Positions 32,785 through 42,119 of a DNA stretch of 64,000 bases are shown piece by piece. Below the pieces are notes generated by a model. It had not been told where the DNA came from and made no database searches. It saw only the letters and a program-made list of their open reading frames with translations. The translations under genes were made by a program, and so were the position numbers. Within the stretch, counting starts at the first letter, position 1. The number at the start of each line of letters is the position of its first letter. Source of the stretch: Flavobacterium sp. J27 (lineage in GTDB: Bacteria; Bacteroidota; Bacteroidia; Flavobacteriales; Flavobacteriaceae); NCBI RefSeq assembly GCF_004303025.1, contig NZ_PJQW01000006.1:103911-167910 (forward strand), given 5' to 3'.

Positions 32785-34074
32785 TTATTTTATTACCGTA
32801 AATTCAACTCTTCTGTTTTGTTTTTTACCTTCTTCAGTATTGTTACTTGCTATTGGATTACTTTCTCCTTTTCCTTCTGTAAGCATTCTAGATTTCTCAA
32901 TACCAAAATTAGTATTCAAATAAATTTTCACACTTTCAGCTCTTTGTGAGGATAATCTTTGGTTATCAATTTCTTTGCCATCGCTATCGGTATGTCCTAT
33001 AATTTTGATTTTTACAGATGGATTTTCTTTTAGCGCATTACCTAAATCAGATAAAACAGTTTTACTAGTATTTTTAATGGTAGCTTTATTTGAGTCAAAA
33101 AGAATTTCATTGGTTGAAAAAGTACCTGTCTCAATAAGTTTATGACGTGTATCTGCACCTGCTTCAGCTAATTTTAAATTAGAGATATAATACTTGTCTT
33201 CAGGATTGCCATAAGTATGCATGTAAAAAACAATATTGTTATAAGTGGTTTCTTGGAAAGCATTAGGTAAATCCCAAATTTTCTCTCCATTGACATACAC
33301 TCGAAGCCTGTTTTTTTGTCTCCAAAATTGTACCTTAGCTGTGTTCAGATTGTGGTTAAAAGATTTTAAGTCAACATTGTTTTCCATTAAAAGCGCATGA
33401 TTTGTAATTACTTTGAAACCAGAAACCCCCATTTTTCTGCTACCTGCTCCTTGTGGGTGAAGACTCACAATAACTCCTTCTTTGCCACTTTTAAAATCGC
33501 CCCATTGTGTATAATCGGTTTTCTTTTGAGAAGCAACAAATGCAATATTTAAGCCACTTGAGTAGAATGAAAAATTTTCTGTAGTGTAAATATCCACTTC
33601 AAAAGTGCAATTTTCAGGAAGTTTTGAAAAATGAATAGGAGTGTAGTTGCCTTTGTCGTTTAATTTGAGCCATTTTTCATTAGAGTCGGAAAAAGTTACT
33701 ATTTCACCACTACTATTAGTGTACCAATTTACTGGAAAGTCGCCAATAGCATCTTGATTAAAATTTTCTGTTGCGATTATTTTTGTACCAGCCACAAAAT
33801 CTTTGGCACTCGTAATGGTTGTTTTTTTACTTTCAGTTTTTGAATTGGTTTCTTCATTTTGAGAATCGTTTCCTTTTGTTTTTTTATCTTTCTTTTTCTT
33901 TTTTTCAAAAACTTTATCAATAGATTGATCTGTAGTTTCTTCCGATTTCTTTTCCACACGTCTTTCTACGGTGCGTTCTGCCGCTTTTTCCGCTTTTTCA
34001 CTCAATTTTTTAAAGAATTGTGCGTTCGATTGGGTTACCAATAACAGTAAACCTAAAGTTAGTATTGTTTTCAT
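32785..34074 (-). CDS. OmpA-domain protein with coiled coil and lectin-like insert (cassette A)
   Basis: The 429-residue protein has a Sec signal (1-19, SNAQ). A charged amphipathic helix (about 20-60: FKKLSEKAEKAAERTVERR) is followed by a Lys-rich linker, a concanavalin/LamG-like beta domain (about 95-310, FNQDAIGDFPVNW...RLRVYVNGEKIWDLP) and a C-terminal OmpA domain (about 318-429, ILFDSNKATI, IIGHTDSDG, RLSSQRAESV, NRRVEF) with the peptidoglycan-binding Asp and Arg. It is probably a periplasmic, cell-wall-bound protein. Homologues occupy cassettes B and C. Confidence 0.88.
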   Translation of the reverse strand: MKTILTLGLLLLVTQSNAQFFKKLSEKAEKAAERTVERRVEKKSEETTDQSIDKVFEKKKKKDKKTKGNDSQNEETNSKTESKKTTITSAKDFVAGTKIIATENFNQDAIGDFPVNWYTNSSGEIVTFSDSNEKWLKLNDKGNYTPIHFSKLPENCTFEVDIYTTENFSFYSSGLNIAFVASQKKTDYTQWGDFKSGKEGVIVSLHPQGAGSRKMGVSGFKVITNHALLMENNVDLKSFNHNLNTAKVQFWRQKNRLRVYVNGEKIWDLPNAFQETTYNNIVFYMHTYGNPEDKYYISNLKLAEAGADTRHKLIETGTFSTNEILFDSNKATIKNTSKTVLSDLGNALKENPSVKIKIIGHTDSDGKEIDNQRLSSQRAESVKIYLNTNFGIEKSRMLTEGKGESNPIASNNTEEGKKQNRRVEFTVIK

Positions 34075-34094
34075 AAAAGATGTTTTTAATGGTT

Positions 34095-34577
34095 TTAAGA
34101 ACCTGCTAGAAGAGCTTTAAATGAACCTTGAGTTATATTTTTTTGAGGTAAGCCACAATCGTCTGTATTACCAGCAGAAAAAGTAAATGTTCCAGCAATT
34201 TCATTAGAAGAAATAGCAGTAATGGTTAAAGTACCCGAAGTACCACAAATTCCAGATTGATACACAACTACATCATTTTCATAGCTTAGTACGATAGTAT
34301 TAGCGGTTGTGGTAGGAATTGTATAGGTTCCAACACCAATGCTATTATTTATTTTTAATTGAAATTTATGAATGCCTTGTACACAGGCTATTGTAATTGT
34401 ATTTCCTGTTTTAGAAGCACCAAATTCGGGTATGGTTGCAGAAAAAGAGTTACCATCTATTTTTGTTTTAAAAAAATATCCTTCTGGAATGGTTGTGCTT
34501 GCATCATCGTCACTACTACAAGAGAATAGAGTTACTATAAAAAGTAGCATAATACATGTTTTAATACTTGTTTTCAT
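34095..34577 (-). CDS. Surface lipoprotein, first gene of effector operon A
   Basis: The 160-residue protein has a lipoprotein signal (TLFSC, Cys20, then SSDDD, a surface-export-type signal). The mature part is a small beta domain (YFFKTKIDGNSFSATIPEFG...GTYTIP...GTFTFSAGN) resembling DUF6252-like lipoproteins. It is the first gene behind the TGTAACA operator of cassette A and lies 20 bp before the OmpA-domain gene. Function unknown. Confidence 0.8.
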   Translation of the reverse strand: MKTSIKTCIMLLFIVTLFSCSSDDDASTTIPEGYFFKTKIDGNSFSATIPEFGASKTGNTITIACVQGIHKFQLKINNSIGVGTYTIPTTTANTIVLSYENDVVVYQSGICGTSGTLTITAISSNEIAGTFTFSAGNTDDCGLPQKNITQGSFKALLAGS

Positions 34578-34603
34578 ATGTTTTTTGTTTTAATTGAATA
34601 AGA

Positions 34604-34669
34604 CAAATTTGAACATAATCAAACTAAGACAATAGGAGTATTGTAACAAGGGTTATGACATATGTAACA
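34604..34669 (-). promoter_or_regulatory. Operator and promoter of effector operon A
   Basis: Two TGTAACA boxes (34642-34648 and 34663-34669) lie exactly 21 bp apart. The proximal box is 31 bp from CAAATTTG (34604-34611), a one-mismatch match to TAnnTTTG. The same geometry occurs in cassettes B and C. This fits a class II AraC-type activator, here probably the hybrid regulator encoded just upstream. Confidence 0.75.
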
Positions 34670-34709
34670 AGTTATTTAAAGTCAATAAAATAAGAGGTTA
34701 TAAGGTGAA

Positions 34710-37610
34710 TTATGAGTTTTTTTCAATATATTCTGAAGGAGTACAATGGTACATTTCTTTAAAACATTTTGAGAAATACGACATATCATTAAAACCAACA
34801 GAATACGCAATTTCAGAAATATTGCCATTGCCTTTTTTAAGTAATTCTACAGCTGTTTTTAGCCTTTCCGTTCTTAAAAATTCGGTAGCACTTACACCTA
34901 ATAAGGTTTTTAATTTTCGATGTAATTGCATGCGACTCATACCTACAGCTGAGGCAAAATTATCAGAAGTAAAATCTGAGTTGGGCACTTCTTTATGTAA
35001 AATTTCTTGTAATTTTTCTAAGAATTTTTCATCTATCGAATTAATAACAATATCAACAGGTTTTAAAACGAGTTCCTGACTGTATCGTTCTTGTAATTTT
35101 TTTCTTTCAGTAATAAGTTGGGTAACCGTAAGTTTTATAATTTCATGACGGAAAGGTTTCGTAAGGAAAGCATCTGCTGTGCTTTGTAATCCTTCCAAAT
35201 GGGCTTCTTCTGCTGTTTTTGCAGTTAGTAATACTACGGGAATAAAAGAAGTGAGTTCGTTTGATTTTATCGCCTTGGTAAACTCATAACCGTTCATTTT
35301 GGGCATCATAATATCAGAAATGATACAATCTGGGATTTCTTTTTTGGCCATTTTTAAGGCTTTTTCACCATCTCCTGCTTCCAATATTTGAAAATTCTCT
35401 TTTAGGATATCTTTCAGTACAGAACGTATTTCTGAGTTGTCATCTGCAATTAATACTATAGGTAAATCATTCTCTGTAGTTTGATTTTCTATACTAGGCG
35501 TGTTTTCTTTCGTTACTACAATTGCATTTGCTGGAAATTTTTCAAGAGGTAGTAAAATGGTAAATTGGAGCTTTTGATTACTAACTTGAGTAAGAATTTC
35601 ACCTTCATATAATTCGACTAATTCTTTTACCAATGCCAATCCGATGCCTGCTCCTTTTTCACTTTCATTCTTTTGATAAAAACGTTCAAAAAGTTGGTTG
35701 ATTTCCTCTTTTTTAATGGAAACACCAGCGTTTGATATTGTTAATTTTAGTTTTTTATTTTCAATAGACGAATAAAATTCAATTTTTTGCCCAGTTGGTG
35801 TGTATTTAAAGGCGTTAGACAGAATATTAGTTACAATTTTTTCGACTACATCTTTATCAAAATAATGATTAGTCGTATTTTTTTCAATATTAATTTCAAA
35901 ATTGATGTTGTTTTCCTTGGCTTGAAAGTCAAATGGTTCTGTTATAGAATGTAAGAACGAGCTACTATTTCCTTCTTTGAGTATCAATTTTAATTTTCCG
36001 CTATCAATTTTTGAAAGGGCTAATAATTGGTCGACTAATTCAAGCATTCGGTTAGCGTTTCTATCAATAAGTTGTAGTTGCTTTTTTTCGTCTTCATTTG
36101 AAATTACTTTTTGAAGATTTTGTACTGGACTTTTAATTAAAGTAAGTGGTGTTCTGAACTCATGAGAAATATTGGCAAAAAACTTAGATTTTAGTACATT
36201 TAATTCTTTGATCTTTCGAGCCGTTTTTAGTTGGTTTCTATAAACAAAAAATAAAGAAAAACCAGTTAAAAAAAGTAAACTGGCTAAAGCAATGTAGATG
36301 TATTTTTGTTTTTGAGCAAGTTTGTTTTCTGTAGAGAGCAGTTTAATTTCTTGTTCTTTTTTTTCAGTTTGAAATTTAGTTTCTAATTCTGCGATACTAA
36401 TATTTGTTTTTTCGTCTACAATACTATCTCTATAAAGGTGATATTTTTTTTGAGATTCAAACGCGGCCTTATAATTGTTTTGTAAAGTATACACTTTAGT
36501 TAGGTTTTTGTAAACCTCGGAAATATTGGTTTTGCTATGAATGGCTTCACTAATTTTTAAAGCTTTGTTATAATAACTAATGGCTTCCTCTGAATTTTTT
36601 TTCAACGCAACCAAATGCATGCCAATAGCGATATATCGAAGTGCTAAAGATGCGGGATTATTATTTTTTTCTTCCAAAATTTTTACCGCTTTTTTTTCAA
36701 ATTCAAGAGCTAATTCTCTATTTTCTGCATCACTGGCTATCAATGCAGACGTAATATAGGCTTGTACAATACGATCTTCATTTTTTGATTCTTCAGCATA
36801 CGTAACGCATAATTCTTGGTACTTTTTAGCTTCTTTTGGATTGATTAAACGGTATAACTGACTTATATTGCAATATCCTAGTGCCAAATCATTGATGTCG
36901 CCATGTTTTTCTCTGTAATAAATAGATTTTTTAGCATATTCAATTGTTTTATCATTGTCTTTTAAACGATAATAAACTAGAGATAAATTGTTGTAAACGA
37001 CTGCTAATTCTCCATAATTTAATTCTGGAAGGCTTTCATATATTTTAATCGATTGTATTAAACAATTAGTTTGATTAATTAAATCGTCTTTTAAGCCATA
37101 GGTATAACCAAAATCATTATAGGCTAGAGCTGCATAATACGATGGATGTTGGTTAAAATAATTTTGGGTACAAACTTGAAATAAGTCTATCGCTTCCTCT
37201 AATTTATTTTGGTACATTTTTATTTGTGCAGCATGTAAGGTTGCATGAGCGATAAGCAAAGGATTATTTAGTTTTTTACCAATTGCAGTTACTTTTTTAT
37301 TAATAACTTCGGCTTGATCTAACTCATCATAATCGATAAAAATTTCTTCTTTTTTAAGTAAAGCATGTGCATATCCTTTTTCATATTTTTTTTCTTGTGC
37401 TAATTTTTCGGCTTTATTAGCATAAAAAACAGCAGAATCGTATTCAGCAAGGTTATGGAAACTTTCTGCTTTTTGTATATAGCTAAATATGGTTATAGAA
37501 TCTTTTTTTGAAAATGTTTGCGCATAAAGTGTAGTTGGTACAACTAATAATAAGCTGGATAAAAAGAAATAACTGCTTGAAACAGCGTTTTTTAGTTGTT
37601 TTTTTTTCAT
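34710..37610 (-). CDS. Hybrid two-component regulator with TPR sensor (cassette A)
   Basis: The 966-residue protein has a signal peptide (1-30), a periplasmic TPR region (about 45-395), a coiled coil (about 400-435) and a membrane helix (437-457). The HisKA domain carries H483 in ISHEFRTPLT and the ATPase domain has N599 and GIGLAL. The receiver (about 716-832) has D766 in SDIMMP, followed by an AraC-type HTH (about 860-966). The ATPase G1 box, normally DxGxG, is SNAGVS. It should sense a periplasmic signal and bind DNA directly. The likely targets are its own palindromic site and the operon downstream. Confidence 0.92.
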   Translation of the reverse strand: MKKKQLKNAVSSSYFFLSSLLLVVPTTLYAQTFSKKDSITIFSYIQKAESFHNLAEYDSAVFYANKAEKLAQEKKYEKGYAHALLKKEEIFIDYDELDQAEVINKKVTAIGKKLNNPLLIAHATLHAAQIKMYQNKLEEAIDLFQVCTQNYFNQHPSYYAALAYNDFGYTYGLKDDLINQTNCLIQSIKIYESLPELNYGELAVVYNNLSLVYYRLKDNDKTIEYAKKSIYYREKHGDINDLALGYCNISQLYRLINPKEAKKYQELCVTYAEESKNEDRIVQAYITSALIASDAENRELALEFEKKAVKILEEKNNNPASLALRYIAIGMHLVALKKNSEEAISYYNKALKISEAIHSKTNISEVYKNLTKVYTLQNNYKAAFESQKKYHLYRDSIVDEKTNISIAELETKFQTEKKEQEIKLLSTENKLAQKQKYIYIALASLLFLTGFSLFFVYRNQLKTARKIKELNVLKSKFFANISHEFRTPLTLIKSPVQNLQKVISNEDEKKQLQLIDRNANRMLELVDQLLALSKIDSGKLKLILKEGNSSSFLHSITEPFDFQAKENNINFEINIEKNTTNHYFDKDVVEKIVTNILSNAFKYTPTGQKIEFYSSIENKKLKLTISNAGVSIKKEEINQLFERFYQKNESEKGAGIGLALVKELVELYEGEILTQVSNQKLQFTILLPLEKFPANAIVVTKENTPSIENQTTENDLPIVLIADDNSEIRSVLKDILKENFQILEAGDGEKALKMAKKEIPDCIISDIMMPKMNGYEFTKAIKSNELTSFIPVVLLTAKTAEEAHLEGLQSTADAFLTKPFRHEIIKLTVTQLITERKKLQERYSQELVLKPVDIVINSIDEKFLEKLQEILHKEVPNSDFTSDNFASAVGMSRMQLHRKLKTLLGVSATEFLRTERLKTAVELLKKGNGNISEIAYSVGFNDMSYFSKCFKEMYHCTPSEYIEKNS

Positions 37611-37677
37611 GGTTTGATTGCTTATGATGTAAATTTAGACAATTATAATAAGAAAAAACTTTTTTTTATAAGAGTAT

Positions 37678-37696
37678 TGTAACATAGTGTGTTACA
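37678..37696. promoter_or_regulatory. Palindromic site upstream of hybrid regulator A
   Basis: TGTAAC (37678-37683) and GTTACA (37691-37696) are inverted around a 7-nt spacer, 68 bp upstream of the regulator start. It is the same hexamer as in the effector operators but in inverted instead of direct arrangement, and probably mediates autoregulation. A lone TGTAACA also occurs at 37782-37788. Confidence 0.65.
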
Positions 37697-37723
37697 TAAC
37701 TTTTGAAAGGGTTTATAAAAGTA

Positions 37724-37774
37724 AAAAGTACAAAAAACAAAACCGCTTATTTATGGTTTGTTTTTGTACTTTTA
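37724..37774 (-). terminator. Hairpin terminator of effector operon B
   Basis: AAAAGTACAAAAAACAAAACC pairs imperfectly with GGTTTGTTTTTGTACTTTT. The stem is AT-rich with small bulges and is followed by T-rich sequence on the minus strand, 22 bp after the stop of the last cassette B gene. Confidence 0.6.
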
Positions 37775-37795
37775 AAATAATTTGTAACAGTAAGT

Positions 37796-38905
37796 TTACT
37801 TCACGGGAGGCATCATTTGCGTAGCTAGTTCTTGTGCTCTAGAAGCAATTTCATCTTGAACTTCTTTAATTCTTTTTTCATAATTTTTTCTACAATCGCT
37901 TCCTGTTTGATGCGGTGGACAATTTTTTCTAGCCGTTCTTAATTGGGTTATTTCATCTTGTTTTCCTTTCAACCAATTGACAATGTTTTCGGTTTTGGCT
38001 TGACCTGAAGGCAAATAAAAATCAAAAGAAATTACTTTGTAGCCGTCTGTATTAATTCCCCACTCTTCAATTTGTTCTAAATGGGTTAATTTAGAAAGAC
38101 CCTCTTCAAATTCGGTTATGGCTAAGAATTTTTGTCTTTTTTCTAATACATCTTTAAAAATTCCTACACCAAATCCCATTAAGGGAATACCAGTAGGAAT
38201 TTGAGCTTCTTCTTTGGCAAACCAAAATGTGATTCGTTTTTGCGAACCATTATTATCAGTAAAAGTACCTCTGTAAGGTTCTAGCGGACTATTATTGGTT
38301 ACCGTATTTGCATTCGCTTTGGCACTATTTAAGACTTCTAGACTTTTGCTATAATTATCGGTAAAAACATTTGAAAAAGTAAAACCAGAAGGTACTTTAA
38401 TACAAATTTTTCCTTGTTCCTGATGTTCTACAAAAGCATACCAATCGTTTTGTGCATTGCGAATAAGAAAGTCAATTTTATATTGTTGTACATACGGATT
38501 GTTTTTTAAAGGTTGGAACAAGTCGTTGTTTTCAATATCTGTTCCGTGGATGTACATAGAGTTATCATTACTATTTACTTTATACGTGAAATTTCCTGAT
38601 TTATTGTTGATGGAAATATATTGTTCTATTTCATAATCAAATTTAAAAATCCCTTTTGGTTCGAGAGGATTAATGGCAATTTTAGCTTTTAAATCAAAAT
38701 ATTTAGAATCATCAAAAGGAACACCCTGCTCGATAGTTGGTATCGATTGTTGTTTACCATCATAATTCCATACTACTTTCATTTCGTGTTGTAAATGAAG
38801 AGGAACATCTGTAGGAATTTCAAAAGGATTTGGAATAACACCTGTAACCATTCCTAATGCGGCTGTTGCACCTAAACCGAGTATAATTTTGACAGCTAAT
38901 TTCAT
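37796..38905 (-). CDS. Unrecognised envelope protein, last gene of cassette B
   Basis: The 369-residue protein starts with a hydrophobic segment (MKLAVKIILGLGATAALGMVTGV), a signal peptide or anchor, followed by beta-rich sequence (EMKVVWNYDG, KGIFKFDYEIEQYISINN). The C-terminal part is a charged helix (about 310-365) preceded by a Cys pair in NCPPHQTGSDC. No family recognised. It lies 8 bp downstream of the OmpA-domain gene. Cassette C has an unrelated-looking but similarly placed protein that also ends in charged helices. Confidence 0.65.
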   Translation of the reverse strand: MKLAVKIILGLGATAALGMVTGVIPNPFEIPTDVPLHLQHEMKVVWNYDGKQQSIPTIEQGVPFDDSKYFDLKAKIAINPLEPKGIFKFDYEIEQYISINNKSGNFTYKVNSNDNSMYIHGTDIENNDLFQPLKNNPYVQQYKIDFLIRNAQNDWYAFVEHQEQGKICIKVPSGFTFSNVFTDNYSKSLEVLNSAKANANTVTNNSPLEPYRGTFTDNNGSQKRITFWFAKEEAQIPTGIPLMGFGVGIFKDVLEKRQKFLAITEFEEGLSKLTHLEQIEEWGINTDGYKVISFDFYLPSGQAKTENIVNWLKGKQDEITQLRTARKNCPPHQTGSDCRKNYEKRIKEVQDEIASRAQELATQMMPPVK

Positions 38906-38913
38906 TTCAAGTA

Positions 38914-40167
38914 TTATATTTTTTGAAATTCTACACGTCTATTTTTTGCTTTTCCGTCTGCAGAATTATTTTCGGCAACAGGTTCGTTTTCTCCACGTCC
39001 TTGAAACATAAAACGCGATTTATCTAAACCTTTGTTATCAATAAAATAATTCATCACAGCTGCCGCTCTAGATTTTGATAATGTCATGTTTTTTACGGAA
39101 TCACCATCACTGTCTGTGTGACCAATAATATTCAAGCGAATCGCCTTGTCATCTTGTAATACTTTTGCCATTTTGTCTAAAAAGTCATACGATTCTTTTT
39201 TTATTTTATCTGAACCAGAATCAAATAAGATTTTAGTGGTTGAAAAGCCGCCTTTTAAAATTAAAGAGCGAAGATCTTCTCCTTCTTCTGTAATTTTAAC
39301 ATTTGCGATAGCTACAATATGATTTTCTTTTGGATCGGTACCTTTTAAATAAAATTGAATATAGTTCCCAAAATTATTGCTTAGGAAAGATGGTAAATCA
39401 ATTGCTTTTTCGTTATCTAAATACACACGCAAGCGATTGTTGTTCACTACAACAGTAAAATGGGTTGTTGTATTGAATTTTTCCTGCATTTTAAACGGAA
39501 TATTATTGTCTATTTTAGTATTTGTTTTTCCCCAGTTTTGCACATTTATTTGGTTACAAACATTAGAACCTTTCCATAATGAGAAGCTAAATTTTCCACC
39601 ATTTTTTGGTTTGCTGATGGTTTGTTCGCTTGAAAAATTAATTCCAAATTGAGAACCAGATAGTCCTTTATAATCTAGGTTTTCAGTAACCAAATCAAAT
39701 TCTAAAGCATAATTTTCAGGCAGTTTATTTGTTTTTGCAGTATAGTTTCCGTTTGGGTTAAGCTTAAATGCCTTATTTTGAACAACTTTGATAACTTCTC
39801 CACCAGAATTTGTATCCCAATTAGCTGGAAAATCACCAAAGTTATCTTGATTAAAATCATCTAAAAAAAGAATATCACCATTTGGAAAGAAACTGCTTCC
39901 TGTAACAATATCCTGACCATTTTTTGTAGAAGATGATGAAGACGATTTATTGGATTTTTTTTCTTTTTTACTATTCTTTTTTCCAGTTCCAAAAACACTG
40001 TCCATTGCTTGATCTGTTTTTTTTTCTGTTTCCTTTTCTACGCGTCTTTCAACGGTTCTTTCAGCGGCTCTTTCAGCTTTCTTTTTTAATTTGTCTATTA
40101 ATTGTGCATTACAAATATTAGAACATAAAATTAAGAATAATGCGATATTACAATTTTTAATACTCAT
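38914..40167 (-). CDS. OmpA-domain protein with coiled coil and lectin-like insert (cassette B)
   Basis: The 417-residue protein has a signal peptide (about 1-21), a charged helix (KKKAERAAERTVERRVEKETEKKTDQAMDSVFG), a Ser/Lys linker, a LamG-like domain (about 85-300, FLDDFNQDNFGDFPANW...RLRVYLDNEKAIDLP) and an OmpA domain (about 308-417, ILFDSGSDKI, IIGHTDSDG, KSRAAAVMNYF, NRRVEF). It is closer to the cassette C protein than to A (shared VTGSSFFPNG and EEGEDLRSLILKGGF). It probably binds peptidoglycan, with the lectin-like insert contacting a partner. Confidence 0.88.
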   Translation of the reverse strand: MSIKNCNIALFLILCSNICNAQLIDKLKKKAERAAERTVERRVEKETEKKTDQAMDSVFGTGKKNSKKEKKSNKSSSSSSTKNGQDIVTGSSFFPNGDILFLDDFNQDNFGDFPANWDTNSGGEVIKVVQNKAFKLNPNGNYTAKTNKLPENYALEFDLVTENLDYKGLSGSQFGINFSSEQTISKPKNGGKFSFSLWKGSNVCNQINVQNWGKTNTKIDNNIPFKMQEKFNTTTHFTVVVNNNRLRVYLDNEKAIDLPSFLSNNFGNYIQFYLKGTDPKENHIVAIANVKITEEGEDLRSLILKGGFSTTKILFDSGSDKIKKESYDFLDKMAKVLQDDKAIRLNIIGHTDSDGDSVKNMTLSKSRAAAVMNYFIDNKGLDKSRFMFQGRGENEPVAENNSADGKAKNRRVEFQKI

Positions 40168-40280
40168 GATTTTAGATTTTATATGTTTGTTAGGCTTTTG
40201 TTTGTATTAAAGATACTATTTTTTCTTTTTGAAAGGCATAAGTTGTTCATTTTGATGTTGTTATTTGTAAAGTGATTTAA

Positions 40281-41057
40281 TTAATATCTTTTCTCTTGAT
40301 AGGTTATGTATTTTATAATGGTTGGATTTACATCAGTATTGACTCTAATTTCACTTTTAATCAATTTATTGTTTGCATTAAAAGTGTTGGTGTAATGATG
40401 CTCGATAACATCTGAAGAAACCAAATCTTCATAACGAGTCATGCTGATAGGCTTTTTATTAAGAAAGAATAAGTCTTGAAAAAAGTTTTCAGCAAAATAA
40501 GAGTCTAAAATGGCTAAAGCAGGTTGCGGTTTCATGAACTGATTAAAAGCATTGCCATTTGAGTATGTAATGTCAAAAGCAGTTGTACTAGAGAAGTAAT
40601 AATATTCTAAATCATGTGCATCATTAAACTTCCATGTGTATGGAAAATTATACTTATAGGTATTTGTTGTACTATTATAATCAATATTATATTCGGTAGT
40701 TGTACCCGAATGGAGTTCGGTTATTTTAGACAGAAGACTATTTGTATATTGCATTTGGTATTCCCGTTCTATATTTGAAGGTTGCTCAACAATTTTTAAT
40801 TTGGTTAATAATCTTTCTGAATTATAGCTACAAGTATAAATGATTTTATGGTTACCTGATCTATTTCTAGTTACGGTTTTGATTGAAAATTGATCATTGT
40901 AAGTGATATCTAATGTTTGATAAGATGCTGCTGCACTAGGATAAATTATTTCTACCTGAGTAGGTAAAAGAATGGTTTGGTAATCGTCGTCTTTACTACA
41001 ACTCCAAGTAAGTATTGTTAAGACTAGAATGATTGATTTTAATAAATTGTTTTTCAT
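40281..41057 (-). CDS. YD-repeat-like surface lipoprotein 2 (cassette B)
   Basis: The 258-residue protein has a lipoprotein signal (LTWSC, Cys20, then SKDDD). Beta strands of the type ITYNDQFSIKTV, CSYNSERLLTKL and MQYTNSLLSKIT resemble degenerate YD/DUF4595-type repeats. It is predicted to be surface exposed. It lies 6 bp after the first lipoprotein of cassette B and shares weak similarity with it, so the two are probably old duplicates. Function unknown. Confidence 0.78.
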   Translation of the reverse strand: MKNNLLKSIILVLTILTWSCSKDDDYQTILLPTQVEIIYPSAAASYQTLDITYNDQFSIKTVTRNRSGNHKIIYTCSYNSERLLTKLKIVEQPSNIEREYQMQYTNSLLSKITELHSGTTTEYNIDYNSTTNTYKYNFPYTWKFNDAHDLEYYYFSSTTAFDITYSNGNAFNQFMKPQPALAILDSYFAENFFQDLFFLNKKPISMTRYEDLVSSDVIEHHYTNTFNANNKLIKSEIRVNTDVNPTIIKYITYQEKRY

Positions 41058-41063
41058 CTTTTT

Positions 41064-41822
41064 TTAATAAAGGTTTCTTTTTTGATAAGTAATATCTAAC
41101 TGATTTCCGCCACCAGTAAAATTGAGTACTACCGAAGTAATATTTCCATTTGTATCTCTGGTATTGATTAAATCGAAGTTTTGCACACCAAATTGGAAAT
41201 GATTGATTTGTTTCTGGTTGAAAAAATAGAATAGATGGCCACTAAATAATGCCAAATCAAATTGAAGAGCTATTTGTGGGGTCACGTTTTTAAAAACGCC
41301 CTTTTTAGAACTGTCTAGAGTGAGGATTAAATCGGAAGCAATAAAAGTACTCGCATATTGAGTTGGGTTGTTACTTGCATCTACAGTAATAGTGTTACTG
41401 TCTGTGCCATCTAGTAATGTATAGGTATTAGAAGAAGCATTGTAAGTTATTGGGAATGTTTCGGTACTTCCGCTAGTAATGTCTACTATTGATGATAGTT
41501 TACCAGAACCATTGTATATAAAGTTACGTGTTTCAGGACCAGAAAGAAAACCAGTATTTGCAACACTACTTATTCTACCATTGGTATAAGAATATTGTTT
41601 TGTTTTTATACCATTGTTATCTTCAATTTCAATGGTTGAAATAGTATTGTTGTTGTTATACGTTATGCTAACAGTTTTATTGTTTACTGCATTGGTAAAA
41701 TCGGTTAAATTTATTTGAGTTGGAAAGTATTCTTGTGGTGTAGGTTCGTCATCATTACTACAAGATACAAGAAGCACACTGCTGCAAATGAGTAAAAGTT
41801 TTTGAATTGTTTTCATGGTCAT
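41064..41822 (-). CDS. YD-repeat-like surface lipoprotein 1 (cassette B)
   Basis: The 252-residue protein has a lipoprotein signal (VLLVSC, then SNDDE). Repeated strand pairs include VSITYNNNNTISTI, QYSYTNGRISSV and FIYNGSGKLSSIV. Two starts are possible: M1 at 41822, which overlaps the stop of small protein B by 4 bp, and M3 at 41816. It is probably anchored on the cell surface. As in cassettes A and C, it directly follows the small conserved protein. Confidence 0.8.
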   Translation of the reverse strand: MTMKTIQKLLLICSSVLLVSCSNDDEPTPQEYFPTQINLTDFTNAVNNKTVSITYNNNNTISTIEIEDNNGIKTKQYSYTNGRISSVANTGFLSGPETRNFIYNGSGKLSSIVDITSGSTETFPITYNASSNTYTLLDGTDSNTITVDASNNPTQYASTFIASDLILTLDSSKKGVFKNVTPQIALQFDLALFSGHLFYFFNQKQINHFQFGVQNFDLINTRDTNGNITSVVLNFTGGGNQLDITYQKRNLY

Positions 41823-41977
41823 TTTTTTTTAAAATTTGTTTTTGTTACGATTTTATTTTTGTGAATAATATTTAATTCATATTCTCCTTTTTCGAGATGG
41901 TTAATGTTGATTAGAATTTTTTGTGAAGGTACTTTTGGTAAGTTTCCCTCATAATTGTATTTCTTTTTATTAGCCAT
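41819..41977 (-). CDS. Small conserved protein B, 52 aa (cassette B)
   Basis: Translated by hand: 52 residues starting MANKKKYNYEGNLPKVPSQK and containing LININHLEKGEYELNIIHKN. It is basic, with no signal peptide. It is the first gene of effector operon B: its start is 21 bp from the -7 element at 41998-42005, and its stop overlaps the lipoprotein start (ATGA). It is closely similar to proteins A and C (ININHLE-G-YELNII-KNK). Possible roles include an assembly factor or a small regulator of the lipoproteins; none is proven. Confidence 0.87.
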   Translation of the reverse strand: MANKKKYNYEGNLPKVPSQKILININHLEKGEYELNIIHKNKIVTKTNFKKK

Positions 41978-41997
41978 TTTTTATTCCGTTTGTATTC

Positions 41998-42063
41998 CAA
42001 AATTAGCTAAGAAAGCGCCAATTGTTTTGTGAGTATGTAACAGGCTTTTGTAACATTGTAACA
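41998..42063 (-). promoter_or_regulatory. Operator and promoter of effector operon B
   Basis: TGTAACA boxes at 42036-42042 and 42057-42063 are 21 bp apart, with a third copy at 42049-42055. The -7 element TAATTTTG on the minus strand (41998-42005) is 31 bp from the proximal box. A TTG-type -33 element is missing, as expected for an activator-dependent promoter. Confidence 0.78.
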
Positions 42064-42067
42064 AATG

Positions 42068-42093
42068 AAAAAAGCCTCTAAAATGAGGCTTTT
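42068..42093 (-). terminator. Terminator of hybrid regulator B
   Basis: AGCCTC and GAGGCT form a 6-bp GC-rich stem extended by flanking A/T pairs, followed by a T run on the minus strand. It lies 27 bp after the stop codon and directly abuts the operator of operon B. Confidence 0.82.
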
Positions 42094-42119
42094 AACTAGT
42101 TTTTGTATTCTTTTTTATG

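Noticed and set aside
33777..33959. Lysine-rich minus-strand frame inside the OmpA-domain gene of cassette A, and the similar one at 47193-47450.
   Set aside because: Both are alternative-frame shadows of the lysine-rich linkers of the OmpA-domain genes.
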